Source of the DNA: Nemertoderma westbladi
Taxonomy: Eukaryota; Xenacoelomorpha; Nemertodermatida; Nemertodermatidae
Direction of reading: 5' to 3'
Length of the DNA stretch: 64,000 nucleotides
NCBI GenBank assembly: GCA_032718475.1
Contig: JAUCBJ010000368.1
Coordinates: 59,861 to 123,860 of the forward strand
The position numbers were made by a program, and so were the translations under genes. Shown here piece by piece: positions 41,545 through 51,799 of the stretch. The notes under the pieces were generated by a model, which worked only from the letters and a program-made list of their open reading frames with translations, was not told the origin of the DNA and ran no database searches. How positions within the stretch are numbered: position 1 is the stretch's first letter; each line of letters opens with the position of its first letter.

Positions 41545-44500
41545 CTAACAAATAAAATGCAATCTATTAAATTTATACGAAACAAATAAGATCCTACAAG
41601 TTAATGGCTGGTTTAGGAGTAAATACTTTAATAAACAAAACAAGTAAACACTTGCACGTGATGTGAAGAGTGAACTCTTACAATTAGTTTTTAATAAAGG
41701 AACACTTCGCGCTCAGTGATATAGATGGTTTTACTTTTAACCCAGTCTGAATATCATAAATTCTGGTAATTTCCCAGTTTCATGAAATCGAGATAGCAGC
41801 AAAAAATTTACTCTTGAGCCCTTTTTTGGTAGGGATAGGGAACCGGTTTAAACTAAGTACACCCATGTCGGACCTTCTCAGCACTAACAAATAACAACCG
41901 ACTTACTCAGAGAAACGCTTTTCCAAGTCGTCTTGGTCGGATATTTTATGAGTGAACTTGGTGGCAGCGAGAGCGGCTGTAAGATCGTCAAGGGAACTGG
42001 TGACGGAGCTAGTAACCGAGTCCTTGGTGACGTCAGACGAGCTGAGACTAGGCGAGGTGTTACTCTGAAGCGAAGAGATTCCGGGTACTGAGGCCGAGTC
42101 TATAGGATGGAAGTCCGGAGGTCGGGGTTCCTCGTTGCGATGGGGACGGGTGGTATCGATGGGTGGGTAACGGTTAGTACCTGGGGGGTAGGAGTTGGAA
42201 TGATATTATTTTTAAATTCCGATATTATACACATCTATGGCTACCATTCAGGTTAGAAATAAATATAGAGAAGTACCATCAATATGTTATTCTAGAAGTC
42301 TGATGTCGTTACTGGTTACTTTCCTTGGACCCGTCTGACTTAATGAATATTTCACAAGATCGCTGGGATACTACTACTACTACTACTAGGTCGAGCGAAC
42401 TCAGACAGTGGAAATGAGATCCTTCCAGGCTTCCCGATTCTCCATAGTTGTCGCAATTTCGTTTCTCCCAAGTTCAGTATCCCTTTCAAGTTGATCTATA
42501 TATGTTATGGCCGGTCGTCCACGACTACGCTTTCCATGAGTTGGTTGCCAGAGAAGTAGATCTGGTATGACCTCGTCTTTACTTCGCCAGCAGTGCCCAC
42601 TGAATCTTAATCTGCAATCACGGAGGGTGGTTGATACAGGTGGTATTGTACCATAAAGCTCGGCGTTTGTCATGTGTTGTCTCCAGCTGATGTTTAGGGC
42701 TGCCCTTAGTAGTCTTGTGTAGCAACCATCAATTCGTTGTTCAAGTGATTTAGTTAGTGTCCAGGTCTCACCCCCGTATAAAAATACACTTTCCACTGTG
42801 GCTCGAAAGAACTTAGTCTTCAGGTGCCTGGAGGGATCTGATATTCAGATGGTATCCATTTTTTATACAGCTACCCAAGCCTTTGCTTTCCTAACTTCTA
42901 TGTCCTTTTTGCTACTCTCTATCCATGATCCAAGGTACTGGAAGTCATCGACCTTCCTTAGTTGATTAATATCAATGGTTGTTGTCAAGTTTCCATCAAC
43001 ATTAAAGGTCATGAATTCGGTCTTTGTAGCATTTATATGCAATCCAACCTCCTTAGTAGCCCTCTCCACTTTATTTAGTAGAAGCTGTGCATCTGCTAGC
43101 GTATTAGAGAGCAGGGCGATGTCATCCGCAAAGTCGGTGTCTGTGACTGTAGTTGCCGGATATCTACTACTTCTGCGTTCTTGAAGTGTGAATCCCAGAT
43201 CTTCACCCATTGTGGCCGTCCTCATTGCGTAATCCAGCACAATTACAAATAGTAATGGTGCTAATGTGTCACCTTGCAGTACGCCAGCCAGGATTGAGAA
43301 AAACTCAATTTCACCATCTGGTGAGAGTACCTGCGCTTGTGTCACAATATAACAATCCAATGGCAGCAACAATTACTTCTGGTATTCCAAAAGCTCTTAG
43401 GATTTCAAGCATTTTACCTCTATGGATGGAGTCGAATGCCTTCTTGAAGTCCACAAAAGCCATGACTGCGGGGAGATTCTTTGACTTAATTCCTTCAATC
43501 AGTCTCCGTAGTGCAAGTATCTGAGCTACTTGGTCGAAATCCGTTTGGCTCTTACGCAGTAGTTTCTCTATGTAAGGCCTAATACTATATAGAATCATTT
43601 CATTGTATATTTTGGCAGCTACCACAAGCAGACAGATCCCACGATAGTTTATTGGTATGCCGAGGTCTCCTTTCTTGGGGAGAGGCTTTAGTTGACCTTT
43701 AGTCCAAATTGGTGGTGGCTTTTCCCCTTTTAACATCCGGTTGCAAACATTCAATAATTGTCTGTTTAGCACTCCGGTTTTCTATACCTCCGCTGGGATT
43801 TCATCTAATCCACTCGATTTATTATTGGACATGCTTTTAATGCTTCTTTGGAGTTCGGCAGGTGTGAAGTCCCCTGTTTCTATAGGTAGTGTCTTGTCAT
43901 ATATTTTCCTTGTATGGCTGACCTCGATGTTTGGTGGCTGCCCAAGCAAGTTGCTGAAGTGATTTTTCCACTTCCCAATACGTTCTTCAGGACTATCGGC
44001 TTTGAGGCGCCCCTTTGCACAACGTTTCCGACCAGATACCTCATTTACAGTTTGCCAGGTAAGTCTTGATTGTTGCTGTATGTGAGCAGTTGTAATTGCT
44101 TCAGTTTTATCCTGTATGTACTTTTCCTGGCTGATGTTGTAGGCCAATTTAAGCTCGTCCTTAGCTTTCTCAACCTTGTTAATGTTTTCGGTTGTTCGGT
44201 TTTAACTTTGTAGGCTATCTTAAGATCTTCTCTCTTACAAGTAACCGCAGAGTTTTGCCATGGCACATACTATTTTCGTTTGGGTTTCTGGGGGATATGC
44301 ATCTTAGCTGATTCCTTGTGGGCTAGGCCATCGCTGGGATAAGTTGACATTAAACTACCAATAATACAAGTAGTAGGTCTACAAACAATACGATTAACTA
44401 TTTATAGGTAATAGATACCTAAAGATTGTCTCCGATGATGGCCATTAGATGACCTAGGTATAATGGGAGGTCCCTCTATAAGCAGCATTGGTGGACAGCT

Positions 44501-47500
44501 GTCTTTCCGGTGCGTCTTGTGGGGATACCTGGAATAATAAAAGCGAATAATTTGTATAATATAGGCCCATATGGACAATAATTTATTAACTTAAAGTAAA
44601 TAAAAATAAAGTCCTTGGGGTTGACATGTAAACCAACCTGGTACAACTAGGTATGTCCTTGGGGTTGACATGTAAACCAACCCGGTACAACTAGGTATGT
44701 CCTTGCCAACCTGGTACAACTAGGTATGTCCTTGGGGTTGACATGTAAACCAACCTGGTACAAATAGGTATGTCCTTGGGGTTGACATGTAAACCAACCT
44801 GGCACAACTAGGTATGCCCTTGGGTTTGACATGTACACCAACCTGGCACAACTAGGTATGCCCTTTGGGTTGACATGTAAACCAACCTGGTACATCTAGG
44901 TATGTCCTTGGGGTTGACATGTAAACCAACCTGGTACAGCTGGGTCCTTGGGTTTGACATGTAAACCAACCTGGTACAACTAGGTATGTCCTTGGGGTTG
45001 ACATGTAAACCAACCTGGTACAACTAGGTATGTCCTTGGGGTTGACATGTAAACCAACCTGGTACAACTAGGTATGTCCTTGCCAACCTGGTAGAACTAT
45101 CTATGTCCTTGCCAACCTGTTACAACGTTTTTTTTATAACTCTTAAGTCTCATTTATTCACATAGATAATAAAACGTTAATGTTAAACAATACCCACCAC
45201 CAGCCGACGTTACTACGCAACCAATGTAGGAGGGAAATTTAAAATGAAATCCTTTGCCCGCCCCCAACACAGAAACAGTCTCTATGGTGTATGGAGCATA
45301 CTACTGTATTTACCCCACCCTACCGAACTGCGCCAACACTCCAGGGTCTGAGTCCGCGTTAGCCAACCGGATCGATGAGTCGGTGACTGCCTCCCGCACC
45401 AGTCGCCTAGCAGCCGAACGGTACCCGCGTAAACACATTAAGGACGACCTGAGGAGGGAGAAACTGATTCGCCAACGTATCCATGAGACGCACTCCGGAT
45501 AGGAAACCTGCCGTTTGTCGGACAACTTCACTGCCAGTCGTTTGACAACCACCCTAAACCAATCTGGCACAACTAGGCATGTCATTGGGGTTGACATGTA
45601 AACCAACCTGGTACAACTAGGTATGTCCTTGGGGTTGACATGTAAACCAACCTGGTACAACTAGGTATGTCCTTGGGGTTGACATGTAAACCAACCTGGC
45701 ACAACTAGGTATGTCCTTGGGGTTGACATGTAAACCAACCTGGTACAACTAGGTATGTCCTTGGGGTTGACATGTAAACCAACCTGGCACAACTAGGTAT
45801 GCCCTTGGGGTTGACATGTAAACCAACCTGGCACAACTGTATGTTCTTGGGGTTGACATGTAAACCAAACTGGTACAACTAGGTATGTCCTTGGGGTTGA
45901 CATGTAAACCAACCTGGCACAACTAGGTATGCCATTAGGGTTGACATGTAAACCAACCTGGTACAACTAGGTATGTCCTTGCCAACCTGGTACAACTAGG
46001 TATGTCCTTGGGGTTGACATGTAAACCAACCTGGTACAACTTGGTACATGTCCTTGGGGTTGACATGTAAACCAACCAGGTACAACTGGGTATGTCCTTG
46101 GGGTTGACATGTAAACCAACCTGGTACAACTAGGTATGTCCTTGGGGTTGACATGTAAACCAACCTGGTACAAGTGGGTCCTTGGGGTTGACATGTAAAC
46201 CAACCTGGCACAACTAGGTATGTCCTTGGGGTTGACATGTAAACCAACCTGGTACAACTAGGTATGTCCTTGCCAACCTGGTACAACTAGGTATGTCCTT
46301 GCCAACCTGGTACAACTAGGTATGTCCTTGGGGTTGACATGTAGACCAACCTGGCACAACTAGGTATGTCCTTGGGGTTGACATGTAAACCAACCTGGTA
46401 CAAGTGGGTCCTTGGGGTTGACATGTAAACCAACCTGGCACAACTAGGTATGTCCTTGGGGTTGACATGTAAACCAACCTGGTACAACTAGGTATGTCCT
46501 TGCCAACCTGGTACAACTAGGTATGTCCTTGCCAACCTGGTACAACTAGGTATGTCCTTGGGGTTGACATGTAGACCAACCTGGCACAACTAGGTATGTC
46601 CTTGGTGTTGACATGTAAACCAACCTGGTACAAGTGGGTCCTTGGGGTTGACATGTAAACCAACCTGGCACAACTAGGTATGTCCTTGGGGTTGACATGT
46701 AAACCAACTTGGTAGAACTAGGTATGTCCTTGGGGTTGACATGTAAACCAACCTGGTACAACTAGGTATGTCCTTGGGGTCGCTACGATTAATCACGGCT
46801 GTAGTCACCCCGGTAGAAGGGATGGGTCCGTCCCCGCATTGTAGATTTCCGTTACACAACGGGGGAGCGGTAGTCTCAGGTATATGCGATTGCTCCCACA
46901 GATCGAAGGCGATATTAAAGGCCTGAGCCACGGAGAGACAGACAGCCTCCGCCTGTAAAGGTAACACAATGACCCGTGAGTTACAATAAATAGTAATAAA
47001 CATTAAAACTAACGTGTAATCGTTTTTGGTGGTCAATTTTGGTGAAAATCACCCACAAGTTTACTGGTAAGGAATGTGTGGGGAGGTGGAGGGTGTGGTG
47101 TGGGGGGGGGGGGGGGGGGGTTGCATTGTGGAATTTCGTGTGTATTTCAAAATATTAAAGCCACATGACATTCGGTTAGAATTGATTTAATTCGGGTTTG
47201 GGCATCCACTCTTGTAACCCCCTAGAACAAAATTAAAGTATGGATTGACCTGATCCCTGATTTTAACCAGCAGGAGATCCCAGACACGATAATAATTTTG
47301 AGGATCTGGAAAAGTGTTTCTGTTTGGTACAGAGATGCGACACTCCAGGGGGTTCGTGTGCGGGTTGTACTAACGTGTTTCCGTTTGGTACAGTGGTAGG
47401 CGTGGCACTCCAAGGTGTTCGTGTGCGGGTTGTACTAACGTGCTTCCATTTGATACAGAACTAGGCGTGGCACTCCAGGGTGTTCGTGTGCGGGTTGTAC

Positions 47501-50500
47501 TGACGTGTTCCCGTTTGGTACAGAGGCGTGACACTCCAGGGTGTTCGTGTGCGAGTTGTACTAACGTGTTTCCGTTTGGTAGAGGCGTGACACTCCAGGG
47601 TGTTCGTGTGCGGGTTGCACTAACGTGTTTCCGTTTGGTACAGAGTGCGTGACACTCCAGGGTGTTCGTGTGCGGGTTGTACTAACGTGTTTCCGTTTGG
47701 TACAGGAGGCGTGGCCCTCCAGGGTGTTCGTGTTCGGGTTGTACTAACGTGTTTCCGTTTGGTACAGAGGTAGGCGTGGCACTCCAGGGTGTTCGTGTGC
47801 GAGTTGTACTAACGTGTTTCCGTTTGGTGCAGAGGTAGGCGTGGCACTCCAGGGTATTCGTGTGCGAGGTTGCACTAACGTGTTTCCGTTTGGTACAGAG
47901 GTAGGCGTGGCACTCCAGGGTGTTCGTGTGCGGGTTGTACTAACGTGTTTCCGTTTGGTACAGAGGTAGGCGTGGCACTCCAGGGTATTCGTGTGCGGGT
48001 TGTACTAACGTGTTTCCGTTTGGTCAGAGGTAGGCGTGGCACTCCAGGGTATTCGTGTGCGGGTTGTACTAACGTGTTTCCGTTTGGTGCAGAGGTAGGC
48101 GTGGCACTCCAGGGTATTCGCGTGCGGGTTGTACTAACGTGTTTCCGTTTGGTACAGAGGTAGGCGTGGCACTCCTGGGTGTTCGCGTGCGGGTTGTACT
48201 AACGTGTTTCCGTTTGGTACAGAGTTAGGCGTGGCACTCCTGGGTGTTCGTGTGCGGGTTGTACTAACGTGTTTCCGTTTGGTACAGAGGTAGGCGTGGC
48301 ACTCCAGGGTGTTCGTGTGCGAGTTGTACTAACGTGTTTCCGTTTGGTACAGAGGTAGGCGTGGCACTCCAGGGTATTCGCGTGCGGGTTGTACTAACGT
48401 GTTTCCGTTTGGTACAGAGGTAGGCGTGGCACTCCAGGGTGTTCGCGTGCGGGTTGTACTAACGTGTTTCCGTTTGGTACAGAGGTAGGCGTGGCACTCC
48501 AGGGTGTTCGTGTGCGAGATTGTACTAACGTGTTTCCGTTTGGTACAGAGGTAGGCGTGGCACTCCTGGGTGTTCGTGTGCGGGTTGTACTAACGTGTTT
48601 CCGTTTGGTACAGAGGTAGGCGTGGCACTCCAGGGTGTTCGTGTGCGAGTTGTACTAACGTGTTTCCGTTTGGTACAGAGGTAGGCGTGGCACTCCTGGG
48701 TGTTCGTGTGCGGGTTGTACTAACGTGTTTCCGTTTGGTACAGAGGTAGGCGTGGCACTCCAGGGTGTTCGTGTGCGAGTTGTACTAACGTGTTTCCGTT
48801 TGGTACAGAGGTAGGCGTGGCACTCCTGGGTGTTCGTGTGCGGGTTGTACTAACGTGTTTCCGTTTGGTACAGAGGTAGGCGTGGCACTCCAGGGTGTTC
48901 GTGTGCGAGTTGTACTAACGTGTTTCCGTTTGGTACAGAGGTAGGCGTGGCACTCCAGGGTATTCGTGTGCAGGTTGTACTAACGTGTTTCCGTTTGGTA
49001 CAGAGGTAGGCGTGGCACTCCAGGGTGTTCGTGTGCGAGTTGTACTAACGTGTTTCCGTTTGGTACAGAGGTAGGCGTGGCACTCCAGGGTGTTCGTGTG
49101 CGGATTGTACTAACGTGTTTCCGTTTGGGTACAGAACTAGGCGTGGCACTCCAGGGTTTTCGTGTGCGAGTTGTACTAACGTGTTTCCGTTTGGTACAGA
49201 GGTAGGCGTGGCACTCCAGGGTGTTCGTGTGCGAGTTGTACTAACGTGTTTCCGTTTGGTACAGAGGTAGGCGTGGCACTCCAGGGTGTTCGCGTGCGAG
49301 ATGTACTAACGTGTTTCCGTTTGGTACAGAGGTAGGCGTGGCACTCCAGGGTGTTCGTGTGCGAGTTGTACTAACGTGTTTCCGTTTGGTACAGAGGTAG
49401 GCGTGGCACTCCAGGGTGTCCGTATGGGGGTTGTTTGCGATAAAGGCGAAGACTTTGCTGTGGGCCACGTCGGCAGTGCAATAAGATATCCGGTAGATTG
49501 ATATATCGTCGTATACCGAGTTGGACTCAACGTCGGTAAATAGAAGACCCCTGGGGGACACAAGGAGAGCCCTTCTGTGTAACCGAGGAGCCGCTTTAGA
49601 CTGAAAAACAATTAGAGAATACGTTAAGAGATATGCAGCTAACCAACATAACGGGAGGTTGGATAATATTTACATCAGGCCGAATAAAGTAGCACTTTAT
49701 AGAAAATTAAATTGATCTGTTTCAAGTCTAATGGTTCTACTCATCCGCTATTATTCGATCCATAAATTACCTTCATTATACAAATTTAATTTGTGCGTGT
49801 CAAGTGTCATCCCTCAACTATAGAGACAGGGGGAGAAACTGGGACCTGGGCGAAATAATATCCCGCGTCAATGTTAAATTCTCAATTTATGGAAAGGAAC
49901 AGGTTACAGTGGTACCGTATGTCTTTTTAACCAAAACAATAAACTAAACACAATAGAACAGGTTAGTTTTATTTTTGATAGTAATCAGCTGTTATTTGCG
50001 TCCAATTTCACCTGGAGAGGGATGAATTTTTATTGCGTCTAGTTTCTCCCCCCTATCTGCAACTATATATATATATATATTCCTACTCTACTCCCACCCT
50101 ACTCTGATACAAGCGGCTCCCAACTCCCGATGTGGAATCGGGTTTAACTGACCTGCTGGACGATTTTATTAACGGCGTTAGCTGCCACTGACTCCCCACG
50201 TTCTTCCTCAACAAGAACCATACCCAATTCTTTAACTTGAAACGTAATTCCCTCAATAACTGGTCCCTTGTCTTTCTCCCAGTCCTCCGCTAATTCTGAA
50301 AGAAAACCACGTAGGTAACTTATTAGAAGTTACAAAGCATTTATCATTGAGTAAACCTAGTTCAGTAGATCGGTAGGTAACTGAATTGTAAATTTAAAAT
50401 TTTCCTCATATACGACATAGCCATAGGGATACTATAATGAAACATATTTTGTTAATAAATGTAGGCCTATATTCAGATATTCTACTAGACCTTAAACATA

Positions 50501-51379
50501 ACATTCAAAGAGTCCCCATCAGGCAGGGTTTATTTTCTAAATATGTTAGTGAAATTTATAAATAAAATAGTGATTTCTAAATTTGTTATACTTTTTTAGA
50601 AATATTTCTAAAACTAAAACTTGAAAATAACAAATTTAAAAGTATAAATTTTACTTTAGAGATTGAAATAAAAACAACCTATAAATTATAATTTAACATT
50701 CAGACATCAGACATATTTAATTTTTGTTTGTTTGTTCATTCAACAAAATCGAACCCTTGAATCTCTAAATCTGATTCATCTCCATCAGCTCCACCAACTT
50801 CATTGTGGTATTGTTTCTACGTAGATCTACATAGAATGTATACAATCATTACAATCTAGGCCTCTAGGGGTGTATTTCTGATATTCCCGTAATTTAAAGT
50901 CTTTTAGAGCACTTTTCAAGGAAACATATGAAAAATAATGGATGAGGTTGATTAGTTACAGTTAGCAGAGGGTGAGTCGGTCATAGTAGAAAGGGTCCAA
51001 GTGCGACTGGAATCCTACCGGGAACCTTAGGCATTCAATTCAACACGGCCTAGGTGAATGAAAATGGCTATTTATAATAAAAATGCATCGACATGCGCCT
51101 AAATAATAAATGAAGGGGATTTTTTTTATTTAGAAAACCGTTTAAGTTCTATATTTCAGTATTTATTTATTATTGCAGTATTAATTTGGTTTCCTAAACA
51201 AAATTTAGATTTTCTAAATTTTTTCAGACCGTTTAGAAACTTTTCACAGTTAACATTTTGAAGAAACATCTTTGCCATCAGGGTCACCGAACAAACAGCT
51301 GAACAGGGCAATCCCTCCAGCTCCAGTCAGTCAGTAACTCACTTTTATGTTTTCCAATGGTTAACACTCTCCTCATCAT
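41307..51379 (-). CDS. LDLRAP1: LDLRAP1/ARH homologue, seven coding exons
   Basis: Coding exons, in transcript order: 51379-51343, 50295-50153, 49600-49376, 46952-46753, 44528-44419, 42180-41907, 41544-41307. All have AG acceptors and GT donors, all phases match, and the sum is 1227 bp = 408 codons plus stop. The product is an endocytic adaptor: the PTB domain (residues ~14-165) binds FxNPxY tails of LDL-family receptors and phosphoinositides, and the C-terminus recruits AP-2. Evidence: ISIYRISYCTAD and LECHAYLCTKRKH, near-identical to the family; AVCLSVAQAFNIAFDLW, the closing PTB helix; and DLEKRFSELARTRANP with F328, L331 and R335 as the AP-2 appendage motif. Human LDLRAP1 is 308 residues, so the linker here is longer. 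I see no canonical clathrin box (LLDLE). Symbol given by homology. Confidence 0.9.
41907..42180 (-). CDS. LDLRAP1: LDLRAP1 exon 6, Ser/Thr-rich linker and start of the AP-2-binding helix
   Basis: Acceptor taccccccag, consensus donor GTAAGT at 41901-41906. Reads TNRYPPIDTTRPHRNEEPRP, a run rich in Ser and Thr, then DDLTAALAATKFTHK and DQDDLEKRFSE. The split codon GA|A joins the FSE to LARTR of exon 7, completing the FxxLxxxR motif across the intron. Confidence 0.85.
42367..44345 (-). mobile_element. LINE remnant (RTE/CR1-like) in LDLRAP1 intron 5
   Basis: Minus-strand broken frames in order: 44266-43782 (linker before RT, NNKSSGLDEIPAEV), 43772-43311 (YRGICLLVVAAKIYNEMIL, FVDFKKAFDSIHR), 43372-42863 (LQGDTLAPLLF, DTDFADDIALLS), 42796-42401 (YGGETWTLTKSLEQRIDGCY and RFSGHCWR). 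The 3' end is a (tag)n run at 42369-42389, usual for such elements. The endonuclease part is absent and the frames are shifted, so the copy is dead. It lies in the same orientation as the host gene. Confidence 0.88.
44419..44528 (-). CDS. LDLRAP1: LDLRAP1 exon 5, basic linker
   Basis: Acceptor tttattattccag, donor TTTAG|GTATCT. Enters in phase 2 and leaves in phase 1, as both neighbours require. Reads YPHKTHRKDSCPPMLLIEGP, then RSSNGHHRRQSL. No conserved domain, so support comes from splice sites and phase only. Confidence 0.7.
44611..45126 (-). repeat. 44-bp exon-junction minisatellite, distal block
   Basis: Same unit as 45556-46780, separated from it by 430 bp of unrelated sequence. About 12 units. 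Confidence 0.94.
45127..45555 (+). other. Unrelated GC-richer insert inside the 44-bp array, with a possible small ORF
   Basis: An AT-rich edge, then a plus frame at 45254-45502 whose second half reads ANRIDESVTASRTSRLAAERY and ends DLRREKLIRQRIHETHSG. It is helix-like and basic, but the start is arbitrary and an acceptor (acactccag at ~45340) is possible. The minus frame over the same bases is also open. It may be an inserted element, an exon of an overlapping gene, or chance. Confidence 0.3.
45556..46780 (-). repeat. 44-bp minisatellite made of exon 4 end plus splice donor, proximal block
   Basis: Minus-strand unit: gttggtttacatgtcaa (intron start) then ccccaaggacatacctagtt and gtaccag (exon end). 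Each junction recreates CCAG|GTTGGT. Shorter 29-bp units lacking the ggggttgacatgtaaa part are interspersed. The block from ~46287 to ~46515 repeats the preceding ~230 bp. Confidence 0.94.
46753..46952 (-). CDS. LDLRAP1: LDLRAP1 exon 4, end of the PTB domain and linker
   Basis: Acceptor acctttacag. Reads AEAVCLSVAQAFNIAFDLWE, the C-terminal PTB helix, then a Pro/Cys-rich linker. Donor ACCAG|GTTGGT (phase 2) gives a matching junction with exon 5. The last ~27 exon bases are repeated downstream as the 44-bp array. An alternative donor (AATC|GTAGCG) just upstream is weaker. Confidence 0.82.
47103..47120. repeat. Poly-G run
   Basis: About 18 consecutive G between two intron arrays. Similar long G-runs are at 3860 and 25543. 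Confidence 0.9.
47313..49417 (-). repeat. 65-bp minisatellite made of exon 3 end plus splice donor, ~32 copies
   Basis: Read on the minus strand, each unit begins ggagtgccacgcctacctct, continues with the exon's last codons (YLCTKRKH) and crosses the donor cac|gttagt into ~28 bp of intron before restarting. The first unit overlaps the real exon end at 49376-49417. Most copies keep the donor intact; a few lack 1-5 bp, mainly near 47400-47700. Unit spacing was checked at 48236 and 48301 (65 bp). Confidence 0.95.
49376..49600 (-). CDS. LDLRAP1: LDLRAP1 exon 3, core of the PTB domain
   Basis: Acceptor tgtttttcag, donor CAC|GTTAGT, 75 codons in phase 0. It contains VSPRGLLFTD, ISIYRISYCTAD and LECHAYLCTKRKH. 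Its last 39 bases and donor are the seed of the 65-bp array that fills the following intron. Confidence 0.93.
49823..50059. mobile_element. 237-bp MITE with 8-bp target duplication in LDLRAP1 intron 2
   Basis: Ends gagacagggggagaaact and (reverse complement) cagataggggggagaaact. Flanked by caactata at 49815-49822 and 50060-50067. An 8-bp duplication is typical of hAT. Its centre (gaaaggaacaggttacag, aaccaaaacaataaactaaa) is the reverse complement of the centre of the 39337-39549 element although the ends differ. Confidence 0.85.
50153..50295 (-). CDS. LDLRAP1: LDLRAP1 exon 2, first part of the PTB domain
   Basis: Acceptor tctttcag, donor GTCAGT. Reads LAEDWEKDKGPVIEGITFQV, then KELGMVLVEEERGES, matching the family start of the PTB domain (conserved W, LEGxxFxxKxLGMxLVE). 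Confidence 0.9.
50296..51342 (-). other. LDLRAP1 intron 1
   Basis: AT-rich; no exon or ordered repeat recognised. Several taggcct words. Confidence 0.5.
51343..51379 (-). CDS. LDLRAP1: LDLRAP1 coding exon 1
   Basis: ATG at 51379-51377 (a second ATG follows at once), giving MMRRVLTIGKHK plus one base; donor GTGAGT at 51337-51342. An in-frame TGA lies two codons upstream of the ATG, which fixes the start. The N-terminus is shorter than the vertebrate one. An upstream non-coding exon is possible. Confidence 0.75.
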
Positions 51380-51799
51380 CTTTCACGTTTATGTTGGGTC
51401 GCTTACAGGGACCGGCGAGTGACAATGCAGCTCTGTTGTTGGTGGCGTTGAGTAACGTAAACCTTTAGGCCTATCGATGGCAGAGTGGTAGTCCAGTCGT
51501 TTTACGCTTCGGAAATATGCAAAACACTTTAATTTCTGAATTTCGGATACCAGTACCGTTACTAACGAAAACGCAACCAATTATTAGTGAATACCGGAGC
51601 TAAAATGTTTGAAACGTCTGGGTCGTGACTGAAATGGGCAAGCTTTTTAGAGACTCCTACACATTATAAATTTCTATCGAATTTACTGTGCTTATTTAGC
51701 GTTACTTATGTCAGACTAACATGTTAATAGAGAAAGTTTCAAATGAAATTAACAGTATGGCAATATAGTATCATTAGAGAATATGACAATCAATTAACC

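Noticed and set aside
46674-47036. ATG-started 120-codon minus ORF taken as a gene
   Set aside because: Its middle is LDLRAP1 exon 4; the ends are intron and array. Replaced by the spliced model.
49241-49611. 106- and 101-codon minus ORFs as genes
   Set aside because: They are LDLRAP1 exon 3 read through into the 65-bp array; the donor at 49375 ends the exon.
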